Assembly: GCA_903831295.1 (NCBI GenBank)
Contig: CAIKXA010000031.1
Span: 1 to 64,000 of the forward strand
Source of the DNA: an uncultured bacterium
Lineage (GTDB): Bacteria > Planctomycetota > Phycisphaerae > Phycisphaerales > SM1A02
Length of the DNA stretch: 64,000 nucleotides
Reading direction: 5' to 3'
Positions 1 to 8,659 of the stretch are shown here, in pieces; the first letter of the stretch is position 1, and the number at the start of each line of letters is the position of its first letter. Below the pieces are notes generated by a model. It saw only the letters and a program-made list of their open reading frames with translations, searched no databases and was not told the DNA's origin. The position numbers and the translations under genes were made by a program.

Positions 1-788
1 AGGCGCAGACGCGCTTTCAAATTTCCGAGCAAAGCATGGACGCACAGACCGCGGGCGACAGCAAAGTAATGCTTGGCGATTTAATGGTGCACCAAAAGCG
101 TTACGGTGACGCGGCGAATTATTACGACGCGGCCGCGGACAAACTTTCAGGCAACTCTTCTCGGCGAGCCAAGGAATTGGCCGCGGCATCAAGGGATCCG
201 TCGCGTGCGGCAAATGTGTTGACCATGGCGGAGCCCTCCATGAGTTTGAATGGAAATAATCTAGCCACGCCAATCATTCCCGCGCCGACAAACAGCGCCA
301 CCATCGCGGCCAAATCCGACACGACATCCAATGGATTTGAAAAAGATTCCAGCCCACCGCCAGCGACCAAGCCCGCCGCGAAACCAGCCAAGCCCGCGAA
401 GCCTGCCGGCGATAAACCCGCGGCGAAACCCGCCAAGCCCGCAAAGCCTGCTGACGACAAACCCGCGGCAAAACCCGCCAAGCCCGCAAAGCCTACTGAC
501 GATAAACCCGCCGCCAAAAAAGTAGACAAAAAGGCGGATTCCGACGCGTTCGTGATTCAAGCTGGAAGTTTTATTTTAGAAACCAGCGCCAGGAATCGCG
601 CCAAAGAACTCACCAAGCCCGCATCCAGAAATGGGATTGAAGTTCCCAAGGTGGTGGCGTCAAAAACAAAGAGCGGACAAAGAGTGTGGATTGTGTATTT
701 GGGCGAGTTCGCATCGCGCGCAGAGGCGGAAAAGGCCATGAAAAAACTTGGCCGCAAAGACCTCGTAGTGGTGGAAAATCCAAATTGA
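1..788 (+). CDS. SPOR-domain protein, 5' partial
   Basis: The reading frame is open from base 3, so the gene starts before the window; the ATG at 36 is internal. The visible N-terminal part (KRYGDAANYYDAAADKL) looks like a tetratricopeptide-type helix pair. A Ser/Thr-rich linker follows, then three 15-residue Lys/Pro/Ala repeats (bases 369-503) and a C-terminal SPOR domain of about 80 residues, roughly bases 540-785. SPOR domains bind septal peptidoglycan stripped of stem peptides, so a periplasmic or envelope role is likely. The KPA repeat probably acts as an extended cationic spacer. SPOR and the repeat are clear; the cellular role is inferred, and any signal peptide lies outside the window. 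Confidence 0.8.
   Translation, partial: AQTRFQISEQSMDAQTAGDSKVMLGDLMVHQKRYGDAANYYDAAADKLSGNSSRRAKELAAASRDPSRAANVLTMAEPSMSLNGNNLATPIIPAPTNSATIAAKSDTTSNGFEKDSSPPPATKPAAKPAKPAKPAGDKPAAKPAKPAKPADDKPAAKPAKPAKPTDDKPAAKKVDKKADSDAFVIQAGSFILETSARNRAKELTKPASRNGIEVPKVVASKTKSGQRVWIVYLGEFASRAEAEKAMKKLGRKDLVVVENPN
369..503 (+). repeat. 45-bp tandem repeat encoding KPAAKPAKPAKPAxD
   Basis: Three near-identical 45-bp units run head to tail inside the SPOR gene, followed by a partial fourth. Each encodes a 15-residue Lys/Pro/Ala unit ending in Gly-Asp or Asp-Asp. The units differ by a few mostly silent changes and stay in frame, so copy number could vary without breaking the protein. Confidence 0.85.
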
Positions 789-914
789 ATATGAACCCAA
801 TGATTTGTTTGAAATCATCAAACGCCTCTCAAGTTTGAACGAGCGCCCAAAGGCAATCGCGCGCTCGCGAGTGCGCCACTCTTGAAAATCTTATTCGCCG
901 CAACCCCAAGCGAG

Positions 915-1355
915 TTACGGTTTGTTCATCATGAACGTCGCGGTGCGCTCAAAGTACGCCATCATGAGCGCGACAATGGGCTCGGGAATTGCCGCGTCAA
1001 TCAATGCGCCGCGCATGCAATCCACCCAATCATTGCGCATAGTTAAATCAATTGGAAACGGCGCATGGCGCATGCGCAAGCGCGGATGACCTTTGCGATC
1101 GCTGTACGTTTGCGGGCCGCCAAAATATTGAATGAGAAACTCCGCTTGATTGCGGATGGGTTCTTGCAAATCCTCGGGAAAAATCGGTCGGAGACGCTCA
1201 TGCTTATCCACGCGCGCGTAAAAAGCGCGTGCGATCTGCCAGAACTTTTCCGCGCCAAGTTGCAAGTAAATACTTTGCTCCGCCGCGCGTTCGGCGGCGG
1301 GATCAACTGCTGCGATCGGCAGCGCGACATCGTTGGGCTTCTTGGGTTCTTGCAT
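915..1355 (-). CDS. Group II truncated haemoglobin (trHbO-like)
   Basis: A 146-residue 2-on-2 globin. Landmark residues are visible: Tyr46 in FYARV (B10 position), the GGPQTY turn, GHPRLRMRHAPF with proximal His97 (F8), and Trp110 in RNDWVDCM (G8, typical of group II). Such proteins bind O2 or NO and are linked to redox or nitrosative chemistry. I start at ATG 1355, which has an AGGA eight bases upstream; a GTG two codons earlier is the alternative. It lies 24 bp after the stop of the same-strand aminotransferase, so the two probably share a transcript. Family confident; substrate unknown. Confidence 0.88.
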   Translation of the reverse strand: MQEPKKPNDVALPIAAVDPAAERAAEQSIYLQLGAEKFWQIARAFYARVDKHERLRPIFPEDLQEPIRNQAEFLIQYFGGPQTYSDRKGHPRLRMRHAPFPIDLTMRNDWVDCMRGALIDAAIPEPIVALMMAYFERTATFMMNKP

Positions 1356-1385
1356 GGGCACAATCCTAGACGCGAAAAATTTCCT

Positions 1386-2564
1386 CTACGCCAAATATTT
1401 TTTGAGCGCCACAACCAGGCGTTCATACTGCGCAGGTTCATTATGAATGGCGGCGCTGAGACGCAAAAGCCACTGTTGATTCCAATCAAAGACGGGGATT
1501 TCAATCTGGTCAACATCCAGAAGTTGTTTCTGAAATGCCTCGGGCTTTTCAAACTTGCTCCGCAGCGCGTTGGGCAAGCGAACGCTGGCCATGCAACTCA
1601 GCATGGAGCCGTCGAGCGGCGAAATCGGCTCACAAGACAATTCCGCGCACAACAATTGATGCGCCCACGCGGCCAATTGATGGTTGTGGAGCAACACTCG
1701 ATCCGCGCCAAGATCTTCAAACCACGACAGCGCGGCGGAAATTGAATTCCACGCGCTGAGATCGCGCGTTCCCTGCCAATCAAATTCAGCGGCAAAACCA
1801 TTGGCAAATTCATGGCTGATCACGCAAGGATGAATGTCTTTCTGAAATTGTGGCGCGACCCACACGAACGCGCTGCCTCGCGGAGCCATGGTCCACTTGT
1901 GCAAATTGGCGGAGTAGAAATCCGCGCCGAGCGCGTCAAGCGATAGATCCAGCGCGCCTGGCGCGTGCGCGCCATCTACTAAAACTTGCACACGTGTTCC
2001 TTTCACGGCGTCGATAATTTTTCTCACATCAAAGCGCAACGCGGTTGGACTTGTAATGTGATCAATCACGATCAAGCGCGTGCGCGGCGTGATTGCGTTC
2101 AAGATGCAATTCATGGCGTGATCTTGATCGCGCACCGGCAACGCGATTGGAACTTCAACCACACGCGCGCCAGTTTCTTGCGCGCGAAATTTCATGGCTT
2201 GCCGAACCGCGTTATAGACATGATCGCACGTGAGCAATTCATCGCCCACTTCAAACCGCAGCGAGCGCAACACCGCGTTCACACCCTCGGTCGCATTGGT
2301 GACAAATCCAAGATCATTCGGCTGACATCCCACAAAGCGCGCCAAAGGTTTTTTCACCCCCGCCAATGTTTCAATATTGCGCCGACCAATCCACTCGATT
2401 GGATTGGATTCAATCCTCAAGCGCCACGCCTCTTGAGCTTGCCGAACAACCAGCGGAAGCGCCCCAAATGAACCATGGTTTAGGAAGGTTAATTTGGGGT
2501 CCAAGGCAAATTGAGCTCGAATTTCAGGTCCAAATGGCGGCGGAGGCTGAATGGAAATGGACAT
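1386..2564 (-). CDS. Class V aminotransferase, isopenicillin-N epimerase-like
   Basis: A 392-residue fold-type I PLP enzyme. Visible landmarks are FLNHGSFGALP near residue 28, TNATEGVN near 89, the PLP-ring Asp197 in VDGAHAPG, and the Schiff-base Lys223 in SANLHKW. The FLNHG opening and SANLHKW motif place it with the CefD-like/cysteine-desulfurase-like branch rather than with serine-pyruvate aminotransferases. It lacks the C-terminal Cys loop of NifS enzymes. The reaction (epimerisation, lyase or transamination) cannot be read from sequence. It leads a two-gene unit with the globin. The ATG is unambiguous and the length is typical. Confidence 0.85.
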   Translation of the reverse strand: MSISIQPPPPFGPEIRAQFALDPKLTFLNHGSFGALPLVVRQAQEAWRLRIESNPIEWIGRRNIETLAGVKKPLARFVGCQPNDLGFVTNATEGVNAVLRSLRFEVGDELLTCDHVYNAVRQAMKFRAQETGARVVEVPIALPVRDQDHAMNCILNAITPRTRLIVIDHITSPTALRFDVRKIIDAVKGTRVQVLVDGAHAPGALDLSLDALGADFYSANLHKWTMAPRGSAFVWVAPQFQKDIHPCVISHEFANGFAAEFDWQGTRDLSAWNSISAALSWFEDLGADRVLLHNHQLAAWAHQLLCAELSCEPISPLDGSMLSCMASVRLPNALRSKFEKPEAFQKQLLDVDQIEIPVFDWNQQWLLRLSAAIHNEPAQYERLVVALKKYLA

Positions 2565-2620
2565 TTTGCAACTTTAACAGACTTTTTGAAAGAATTTAGG
2601 CCTTTTTTATCCGATCGTAT

Positions 2621-2669
2621 TTTGTTTGGCTAACATGTGCCTAACAAATGTACAGAACAAATACCGAAC
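2621..2669 (+). promoter_or_regulatory. Putative SOS/LexA operator region
   Basis: Two structures adjoin. An imperfect inverted repeat has arms TTTGTTTGGC (2621-2630) and GCCTAACAAA (2639-2648), 9 of 10 positions paired, with an 8-base spacer. Just after it is GAAC-N7-GAAC (2655-2669), the direct-repeat layout of alphaproteobacterial LexA boxes. CCTAACAAA followed by AGAACAAA recurs upstream of recA. Position before lexA and similarity to the recA region suggest a LexA operator; this is inference. Confidence 0.5.
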
Positions 2670-2717
2670 CTGCCGATGCATCTCCAACTGTTCCGTTCAA
2701 CACATTGGAGTACCAAA

Positions 2718-3494
2718 ATGAATCCATTACACGCAACAACAATTTCAGTCGCTCGCCTTGCTGCATTTGGCGGCCTCGCACGCTTATTTCAAGGCGTCGA
2801 ATCCATCAACAGAGCATTTGCCCAGGCCAACAAATCAACGCGCCAAACACCTTCACAAGCGCAATCAACTGTGGAGCAAGAACCACTGCTGCGATTTGGT
2901 CCAGGCGGATCATTCGTGACCAATTACCACTCCTTTCGCGGCGGACTTATGGCGGTTGCCGGTCAGCCACCACAAGGACATCGATCGCTGGTTCGCGAAG
3001 TTTCAGATTGGATGGAACGCATGATTGGAATCCGTCGATGGCGCTGGCTAGAACACGGCGCGCCAACATCCGCGCCAATCAATCACTCGGTACAAGAACC
3101 AGTGGAGCAAATCACTCCGACAAAAATCATCGCGCCGCATTTCACTGCGCCCAATTCAACTTCTGCCAATTTCAATTCGCCCAATTTCACATCGTCTGGC
3201 AACGCTGGTCCATCGCCTTGGAGGCATGGTCGCTGGTCTGCCCAACTCTCCATTTCAAACACACTCGCAAGGACTTTGCAACATGTCAATGAGCCTCACC
3301 CCGCAACAAATTCGCATATTCCGCTTTGTACGCGACTACCGCAACAGCAAGGGCTATTCCCCGACGATGCAGGAGATCGCAAACGAGCTCGGCGTGAGCA
3401 AGGTCACGGTATTCGAACACGTAGAGGCGTTGATCGAAAAGGGCGCCCTGATACGCACGCCCAACAAGGCTCGCTCTTTGGAGATTGCGACTGA
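2718..3494 (+). CDS. Uncharacterised ORF between SOS-like box and lexA
   Basis: An open frame of 258 codons starts 48 bp after the putative SOS operator. I do not recognise a family. It encodes a mildly hydrophobic N-terminus, a basic Trp-rich helix (SDWMERMIGIRRWRWLEHG) and an Asn/Thr/Phe-rich stretch (APNSTSANFNSPNFTSS). Codon choice up to about base 3280 looks like real coding, while the other two frames give Arg/Thr-rich shadow-like peptides. The last 70 codons overlap lexA in another frame, which is unusual and may mean a frameshift near 3280 or a false 3' end. SOS-induced division inhibitors often sit beside lexA, so that role is possible, but there is no direct evidence. Confidence 0.4.
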   Translation: MNPLHATTISVARLAAFGGLARLFQGVESINRAFAQANKSTRQTPSQAQSTVEQEPLLRFGPGGSFVTNYHSFRGGLMAVAGQPPQGHRSLVREVSDWMERMIGIRRWRWLEHGAPTSAPINHSVQEPVEQITPTKIIAPHFTAPNSTSANFNSPNFTSSGNAGPSPWRHGRWSAQLSISNTLARTLQHVNEPHPATNSHIPLCTRLPQQQGLFPDDAGDRKRARREQGHGIRTRRGVDRKGRPDTHAQQGSLFGDCD

Positions 3495-3918
3495 CGCGGA
3501 ACTTCCCGACGAGCGCGCCAACGAACATGAGTTGCCGTTAATTGGCCGTATTGCCGCGGGACATCCAGTTGAGAAGTACGAGCAATCGGAAACGCTTCGA
3601 TTGGACACTATTTTTGGCACGCGCCTGGGACAACGGGGCAATTTATTCGCATTGCAAGTTGACGGCATGAGCATGCGCGACGAGGGAATTTTGGACGGCG
3701 ACTATGTGATTGTTGAGCAACGCAATGTGGCGCGCAATGGCGAGCGCGTGGTGGCGCTTTTGCCTGGCGGCGAAACAACTTTGAAAACTTTTTTCAAGGA
3801 ACGCGATGGAACATTCCGCTTGCAGCCGGCCAATCCGGAGTTCGAGCCAATCATTGTGAAAGAGTGCGTGATTCAGGGCGTTGTTGTGGGCGTATTGCGA
3901 CGCTATCAACGCAACTAG
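3283..3918 (+). CDS. lexA: LexA SOS repressor / self-cleaving protease
   Basis: A 211-residue LexA. The N-terminal winged helix (LTPQQIRIFRFVRDY, then YSPTMQEIANELGVSKVTVF) binds operators. The RecA-stimulated self-cleavage site is the Ala-Gly bond in GRIAAGHPV. The S24 peptidase domain shows the nucleophile Ser in DGMSMRDEGI and the catalytic Lys in ETTLKTFF. I start at ATG 3283 because AAGGA lies nine bases upstream and the domain begins there; ATG 3289 is possible. The in-frame extension to 3226 has no LexA-like sequence. It ends 3 bp from convergent trpA. Probably autoregulated through the upstream box. Confidence 0.95.
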   Translation: MSMSLTPQQIRIFRFVRDYRNSKGYSPTMQEIANELGVSKVTVFEHVEALIEKGALIRTPNKARSLEIATDAELPDERANEHELPLIGRIAAGHPVEKYEQSETLRLDTIFGTRLGQRGNLFALQVDGMSMRDEGILDGDYVIVEQRNVARNGERVVALLPGGETTLKTFFKERDGTFRLQPANPEFEPIIVKECVIQGVVVGVLRRYQRN

Positions 3919-3921
3919 AAA

Positions 3922-4707
3922 TCAAAGAGCAGCGACTAATTCTTGCGTTAGTTTTTCAGCGCGAACAACGGCTTCTTCGGCGTCGCCATTTCCCATGAGT
4001 TTCACAAGCGCGCTTCCAACAATAGCGGCGTCGGCATGGCGCACAACGGCTCGAACATGCTCGGGCGTTGAAATACCAAACCCAACCGCAAGTGGCAAGT
4101 TGGTTTGAGCGCGAACGCGTTTCACAAATTCCGCAACGTCGGGCGCGCCAGTTTGCTCGCCAGTAATGCCCGCTCTGGAAAGTAAATAAATAAAGCCGCG
4201 GCACAGCGCGATGATTTTTGTGATGCGCTCGGGCGGAGTCAGCGGCGAGATCAACATGGACATGGACATGCCGCGCTCTTTGGCGGCGGCGAATAAAGGC
4301 GCGGCGCAATCAAGATCCAAGTCGGGAATAATAATTCCATCAAAGCCGGCATCAGCAAGCGCGTGGACAAATTTTTCATTGCCCTGACGCTGCACAATGG
4401 AAACACTCACCATGGCCACAATTCCAATGGTGAGTTTGGAGCGAACTGCAGCCACCTCTTGCAAAATGGCGGCGGGCGTAGCTCCCTGGCGTAGGGCTTT
4501 GTCCATGGCCTGTGAAATTACAGGTCCATCCGCGATTGGATCGGAAAATGGAATGCCAATTTCCACAATGGAACTACCCGCTTTTTGCAGGCTTTCCAGG
4601 GTTGCGCCCAATGTGTGCGGAGACGGAAACCCAGCCACAACAAAGGGCATGAGCGCCTTGCGTTGGCCCGCACGAAGATCCGCGAAAATGGTGTCGATAC
4701 GATTCAC
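3922..4707 (-). CDS. trpA: Tryptophan synthase alpha chain
   Basis: A 261-residue TIM barrel that cleaves indole-3-glycerol phosphate to indole and glyceraldehyde 3-phosphate, passing indole to TrpB. The catalytic pair is intact at canonical positions: Glu49 in VEIGIPFSDP and Asp60 in DPIADGP. The phosphate-binding end (GFGISTPEHV, IVGSALVK) is also present. The start is GTG at 4707. It stands alone here, without trpB or other trp genes, so the pathway genes appear to be dispersed. It converges on lexA. Confidence 0.95.
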   Translation of the reverse strand: MNRIDTIFADLRAGQRKALMPFVVAGFPSPHTLGATLESLQKAGSSIVEIGIPFSDPIADGPVISQAMDKALRQGATPAAILQEVAAVRSKLTIGIVAMVSVSIVQRQGNEKFVHALADAGFDGIIIPDLDLDCAAPLFAAAKERGMSMSMLISPLTPPERITKIIALCRGFIYLLSRAGITGEQTGAPDVAEFVKRVRAQTNLPLAVGFGISTPEHVRAVVRHADAAIVGSALVKLMGNGDAEEAVVRAEKLTQELVAAL

Positions 4708-4732
4708 ACTTTGGATGCTACCTTCCCTGCAC

Positions 4733-4806
4733 GGCCTAGTAGCTCAGTGGCCCAGAGCTCCTGACTCATAATCGGAAAGACCTCGGTTCGAATCCGAGCT
4801 AGGCTA
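4733..4806 (+). tRNA. tRNA with CAT anticodon (Met, or Ile2)
   Basis: A full cloverleaf: acceptor GGCCTAG/CTAGGCT (first pair G-U), D stem GCTC/GAGC, anticodon loop CTCATAA, and T arm CTCGG-TTCGAAT-CCGAG with discriminator A. The paired G1-U72 end and lack of the GGG/CCC anticodon-stem run argue against the initiator. Elongator Met versus lysidine-modified Ile2 cannot be settled by eye. The anticodon stem has a C27-A43 mismatch and a U-G pair. CCA is not encoded. Confidence 0.85.
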
Positions 4807-4811
4807 TTTTT

Positions 4812-5240
4812 GTGAGCGACACCACCCAAACCCATTTCACGCGCCCATGGATGAGGTGGTGGTTGCTTGCGGCAGGCTTGTACAACATTGTCTGGGGAAG
4901 CGTGGTTGTGATCGCGCCCGACTTGCCAATGTCACTCGCCAATATGCCTCCACTTGCGCAACCAGGTCGCGCGATTTGGCAATGTTTAGGAATGGTGTTG
5001 GCAGCGTATGGACTTGGATATATCGCGGCGTCGCGTGCGCCACTTCGTCATTGGCCAATCGTATTCGTGGGACTATTTGGAAAAGTCATGGGTCCAATCG
5101 GTTTTGTGTGGACCGCATGGCAAGGAACAATTGCGTGGAAATTTGGCGCAAACATTCTCACCAACGATTTGATGTGGTGGATTCCATTTGGATTGATGCT
5201 GCTCGCGGCGCGGCGCGCTTGGCTTGCGTCTGTGCGTTGA
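4812..5240 (+). CDS. Small four-helix membrane protein, function unknown
   Basis: A 142-residue protein with a GTG start five bases after the tRNA. It has four likely membrane helices: about 14-34 (WWLLAAGLYNIVWGSVVVI), 54-72 (AIWQCLGMVLAAYGLGYIA), 79-102 (WPIVFVGLFGKVMGPIGFVWTAW) and 115-135 (DLMWWIPFGLMLLAARRA). Trp and Gly are frequent in the helices. I recognise it only as a conserved hypothetical inner-membrane protein. No operon partner is evident, although the M48 peptidase follows about 90 bp downstream on the same strand. Confidence 0.7.
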   Translation: MSDTTQTHFTRPWMRWWLLAAGLYNIVWGSVVVIAPDLPMSLANMPPLAQPGRAIWQCLGMVLAAYGLGYIAASRAPLRHWPIVFVGLFGKVMGPIGFVWTAWQGTIAWKFGANILTNDLMWWIPFGLMLLAARRAWLASVR

Positions 5241-5329
5241 GTTGACGTAATGCATGGCTTTGAATTGCCACGATTTCCGCAACATTCATGCGCGCGCTAG
5301 AGATATTTCAGTCGGATATTCTTTGTCGC

Positions 5330-6187
5330 ATGACCATCCAAGACACACATTGGTTTTTTTGCACGGCGAAAACTTTTTGCATCGTCACGGTTTTTGGTCT
5401 GTGCACCGCTTGTACCACTGTTTCAGGCACGGGCAGAAAGCAATTCAATGTGTATTCAACCAGTCAAGAAAATGCGATGGGCGCGCAGGCGTATCAAGCG
5501 GAAATAAAGGACGCCAAGATCATCGGCAGCGGACCGGTGTACGAGCGCGTGCAAAAAATTGGCGCGCGAATTGCCACAGCCGCCAAGCAGCGCCATCCGG
5601 AAATCGCCAACACCATGGTGTGGGAGTGGACCGTGATTGACGATCCCAAAATGGTCAACGCATGGATGCTTCCCGGCGGCTACGGCGCCGTGTACACAGG
5701 TCTTGTGAATTTTGTCCAGACGGATGATGAACTTGCTGTTGTGATGGGTCACGAAGCCGCGCACGCCATCGCGCGCCATGGTGGCGAACGCATGACGCAG
5801 GGTGCGGCCGCGCAACTTGGAGCCAATGCCGCTGGCGTTGCAACCAACAGCGAGGCCGTTGCGCAAGGCGCCGCCATTGGTTTGCAAGCCGGCCTACTTC
5901 TTCCGTATAGCCGCAAGCATGAGAGCGAGGCGGATGAACTTGGTTTGTATATCGCCGCGCAAGCAGGCTATGACCCACGTTCGGCCATCCAATTGTGGCG
6001 ACGCATGCAATCGCAAGGCGGAGCAAAGATAGAGTTTCTTTCAACTCATCCAAGCGAGGACACGCGCATTGAATTGTTGCAACAACAAATGCCGCAGGCC
6101 TACGCCATTTATAAGCGCACACGCGTTGATGGAACCGCCACCGACGCCAAGGAATTTGCAAACACAAAGTCGCCGGCCAGCAAATAA
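5330..6187 (+). CDS. M48-family zinc metallopeptidase, probable lipoprotein
   Basis: A 285-residue periplasmic peptidase of the LoiP/YcaL/Oma1-like group. The zinc site is HEAAH (about residues 141-145), with the third ligand Glu in HESEADELG about 58 residues later; LPGGYGAVYTGL precedes it, as usual. I start at ATG 5330 because a hydrophobic stretch ending LCTACTT follows, reading as a lipoprotein-like signal; the upstream ATG at 5288 gives a poor N-terminus. Family members degrade misfolded envelope proteins. Stand-alone gene. Confidence 0.88.
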   Translation: MTIQDTHWFFCTAKTFCIVTVFGLCTACTTVSGTGRKQFNVYSTSQENAMGAQAYQAEIKDAKIIGSGPVYERVQKIGARIATAAKQRHPEIANTMVWEWTVIDDPKMVNAWMLPGGYGAVYTGLVNFVQTDDELAVVMGHEAAHAIARHGGERMTQGAAAQLGANAAGVATNSEAVAQGAAIGLQAGLLLPYSRKHESEADELGLYIAAQAGYDPRSAIQLWRRMQSQGGAKIEFLSTHPSEDTRIELLQQQMPQAYAIYKRTRVDGTATDAKEFANTKSPASK

Positions 6188-6254
6188 ACCGTGCGAATAT
6201 GGATGTGCTTGAACTGCATGGCAATAATGTTTTTAGCGCTCTGCATGCGTTGAT

Positions 6255-8540
6255 TCATGAAGAGCGCGCCGCGCGCAGGCGCGCTCGCTTCAGCGACCAC
6301 TTCAACCGCGCTGCATTTCCCACCACGCTGATATCGCTACACGCCATTGCAGCAGCGGCGATTGCCGGACCATACGTGCCCAACAATGCGAAGGCCGCAA
6401 GTGGAATGGCGACCACGTTGTAGACAAACGCCAGAAATAAATTTTGCCGCATGCAGCGCAGCGTGGCTTTGGAAATATCAATCAACGCCGGAAGCGCCGA
6501 CAACGTGCCGCCCACCAACACAATCGACGCGCTCTCGCTGGCGATGCTTGTACCGCCGCCCATCGCCACGCCTAATCCAGCCGCCGCGAGCGCCGCTGAA
6601 TCATTCACACCATCCCCCACCATCATGGCGCTTTCGCCGTGGCGGCGAATCACTTCCAGTTTGCTTTCTGGCGTGGCATCCGCGGTGATCATGTCTTGAT
6701 CAATGCCAGATTCTTGCGCAATGCGTAGCGCCTCGGCGTGACGATCGCCAGTGATCAAACCCATCTTCATGCCACCGCCTCGCAGCGCTTGAATCACCTT
6801 GGGCGCCTCGGCGCGCAACGAGTCGGCCAATGTGAAGCGAGCCACCACGACGTTATCGATAAGCAACACGCACGAGGCACTCGCGTCACGTCGCATCTCA
6901 ACGCTTTGGCCATTCACTTGCGCCCGTACGCCAAGACCTGGCGTTGATTCAAAGCGGATCGCCGCAGGAACCGCAACATTTTCTTGCGCCGCGCGCCGCG
7001 TAATGGCGCGCGCGATTGGGTGCTCGCTTGAACTTTCCACCGCTGCGGCAAGTGCAAGCGCTTGCTGCAAAGAAATTGCGTGGCTCGAAGTCGGCCTCGT
7101 TTGACTGTCGGCTTGCGGATCGATTGACGCCTGACTTGGCGCAAACTTTGTAAAAGCATTTGCAGAAACATTCTCCAACAACTCAATGTTGGTCACCACG
7201 GGCTCGCCTTTCGTCAGCGTTCCAGTCTTGTCAAAAAGAATTGTGTCAATGCGGCCCGCTCTTTCAAGCGCGGCGGCGTCCTTGATCAAGATGCCGCGCA
7301 AACTTGCCTCACCAGTTCCCACCATGACCGCCATGGGTCCCGCCAATCCAAGCGCGCACGGGCACGAAATAATCAATACAGCGGTGGCCGCAGCAATTCC
7401 AGTTGGCCATGAACCCGCCATGCTCCACCCGATGGCGGTGACCGCCGCGATAAGAAGCACCATCGGAACAAACACCGACGCCACACGATCGGCCATGCGC
7501 TGAATGGGCGGCCGACTTGTCTGCGCGTGTTGCACAAGACGCGCGATGCGACTGAGCGAAGTTTCGCGCCCCGTTGTCGCGGCACGCACATGCAACATTC
7601 CGCTGAAGCACATTGTTCCCGCGCTCACGCGTTCACCAAATGTTCTTCGCACCGGAAGCGGCTCGCCCGTCATCACCGACTCGTCCAAATCCGCCTCGCC
7701 AACTTCGATCACGCCATCAACGGGAACGCGTCCACCTGGTCTGACCATGATCAAATCCGCGGCGCGAATGTCCTGTGATTGAATGAACTCGCTCGCACCC
7801 GCCGCGTTGATTCGCTCGGCTTTTTCCGGCTGCAATTCCAGCAACTCGCGCACCGCCGCGCCCGCGCTCTTAGTGGCCTTGGCTTCAAACCAATGCCCCA
7901 GCGAAATAATCGCAAGCAGCGCCGCGGCCTCGCTAAACCAAGTGGACTGTCCCTGCAACTGCCCCATGAGTTGCGCGATAAAAATCACAAGGCTGGCCAC
8001 ATACGCCGTTGTGGCGCCCAACGCGATCAACACATCCATGTTGGTGCGCCACACGCGAAGCACGCTCCACGCACTGCGCCAAAATCCGCTGCCAACCAAC
8101 AGCATCGACAACGTGCTGCCAACAAGCAGCGCGATATCAACCGCGCTGTTGTGAATGTGTTGCGTCATTGCGATCCAGTGAAGCGACTCCATTGGCAGCC
8201 ACAGCGCGAAGCCAATCTGACTTCTGCGACGCCATAAAAACTCCGCGCGCGACTGCGCATGTTCGGCTTGCGCCTGCATGAGCACTGGATCAACAATCTC
8301 ATCCATGCGCTGCGCTTGATAGCCACTGCCAACAACCACATCGACTAGTTTTTCATCCGTCACAAACGATTCAGTTTCCACCGTGGCCATTCCAGATAGG
8401 TGATCCACGATTGCATTGCGCACGCCCGCTAACGATTGCAATTCTTGTGTGACGGCCGCGCTGCAACCCGCGCAATGCATTCCATCAATGCGCAGAACAT
8501 GGGTGTGCGCCGCGGATTTAATGGCTAATTTTGGTGTCAT
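6255..8540 (-). CDS. copA: Copper-exporting P1B-type ATPase
   Basis: A 761-residue CopA/CopB-class pump. An N-terminal heavy-metal domain carries GMHCAGC (Cys23, Cys26). Eight membrane helices are expected, with the ion-path motif SCPCALGL, the phosphorylated Asp in DKTGTLTKGE, the actuator loop MTGEPLPV, SSEHPIARA in the nucleotide domain, and GDGVNDSAAL. CPC plus a single CxxC domain fits Cu(I) export. ATG 8540 is preferred over a TTG two codons earlier. It is divergent from a small Cys-rich exported protein, which suggests a shared metal-responsive promoter, although I see no recognisable operator. Confidence 0.93.
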   Translation of the reverse strand: MTPKLAIKSAAHTHVLRIDGMHCAGCSAAVTQELQSLAGVRNAIVDHLSGMATVETESFVTDEKLVDVVVGSGYQAQRMDEIVDPVLMQAQAEHAQSRAEFLWRRRSQIGFALWLPMESLHWIAMTQHIHNSAVDIALLVGSTLSMLLVGSGFWRSAWSVLRVWRTNMDVLIALGATTAYVASLVIFIAQLMGQLQGQSTWFSEAAALLAIISLGHWFEAKATKSAGAAVRELLELQPEKAERINAAGASEFIQSQDIRAADLIMVRPGGRVPVDGVIEVGEADLDESVMTGEPLPVRRTFGERVSAGTMCFSGMLHVRAATTGRETSLSRIARLVQHAQTSRPPIQRMADRVASVFVPMVLLIAAVTAIGWSMAGSWPTGIAAATAVLIISCPCALGLAGPMAVMVGTGEASLRGILIKDAAALERAGRIDTILFDKTGTLTKGEPVVTNIELLENVSANAFTKFAPSQASIDPQADSQTRPTSSHAISLQQALALAAAVESSSEHPIARAITRRAAQENVAVPAAIRFESTPGLGVRAQVNGQSVEMRRDASASCVLLIDNVVVARFTLADSLRAEAPKVIQALRGGGMKMGLITGDRHAEALRIAQESGIDQDMITADATPESKLEVIRRHGESAMMVGDGVNDSAALAAAGLGVAMGGGTSIASESASIVLVGGTLSALPALIDISKATLRCMRQNLFLAFVYNVVAIPLAAFALLGTYGPAIAAAAMACSDISVVGNAARLKWSLKRARLRAARSS

Positions 8541-8659
8541 ATGCAAGTTAAGCCTAGGGTCATTGTGGAGGCGATAATGTTGGTCTGCATGGGCAAATCA
8601 TAGAACTAATTCCATATTTCACTTGCCTATACAGCCATTCGCTCCCATAATGAATTGCC

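Noticed and set aside
122-529. 135-codon ORF opposite the SPOR gene
   Set aside because: Repetitive Gly/Ala/Phe shadow of the KPA repeat.
2648-3292. 214-codon ORF ending at lexA start
   Set aside because: Arg/Thr/Ile-rich shadow; the adjacent frame from 2718 has more natural codon use.
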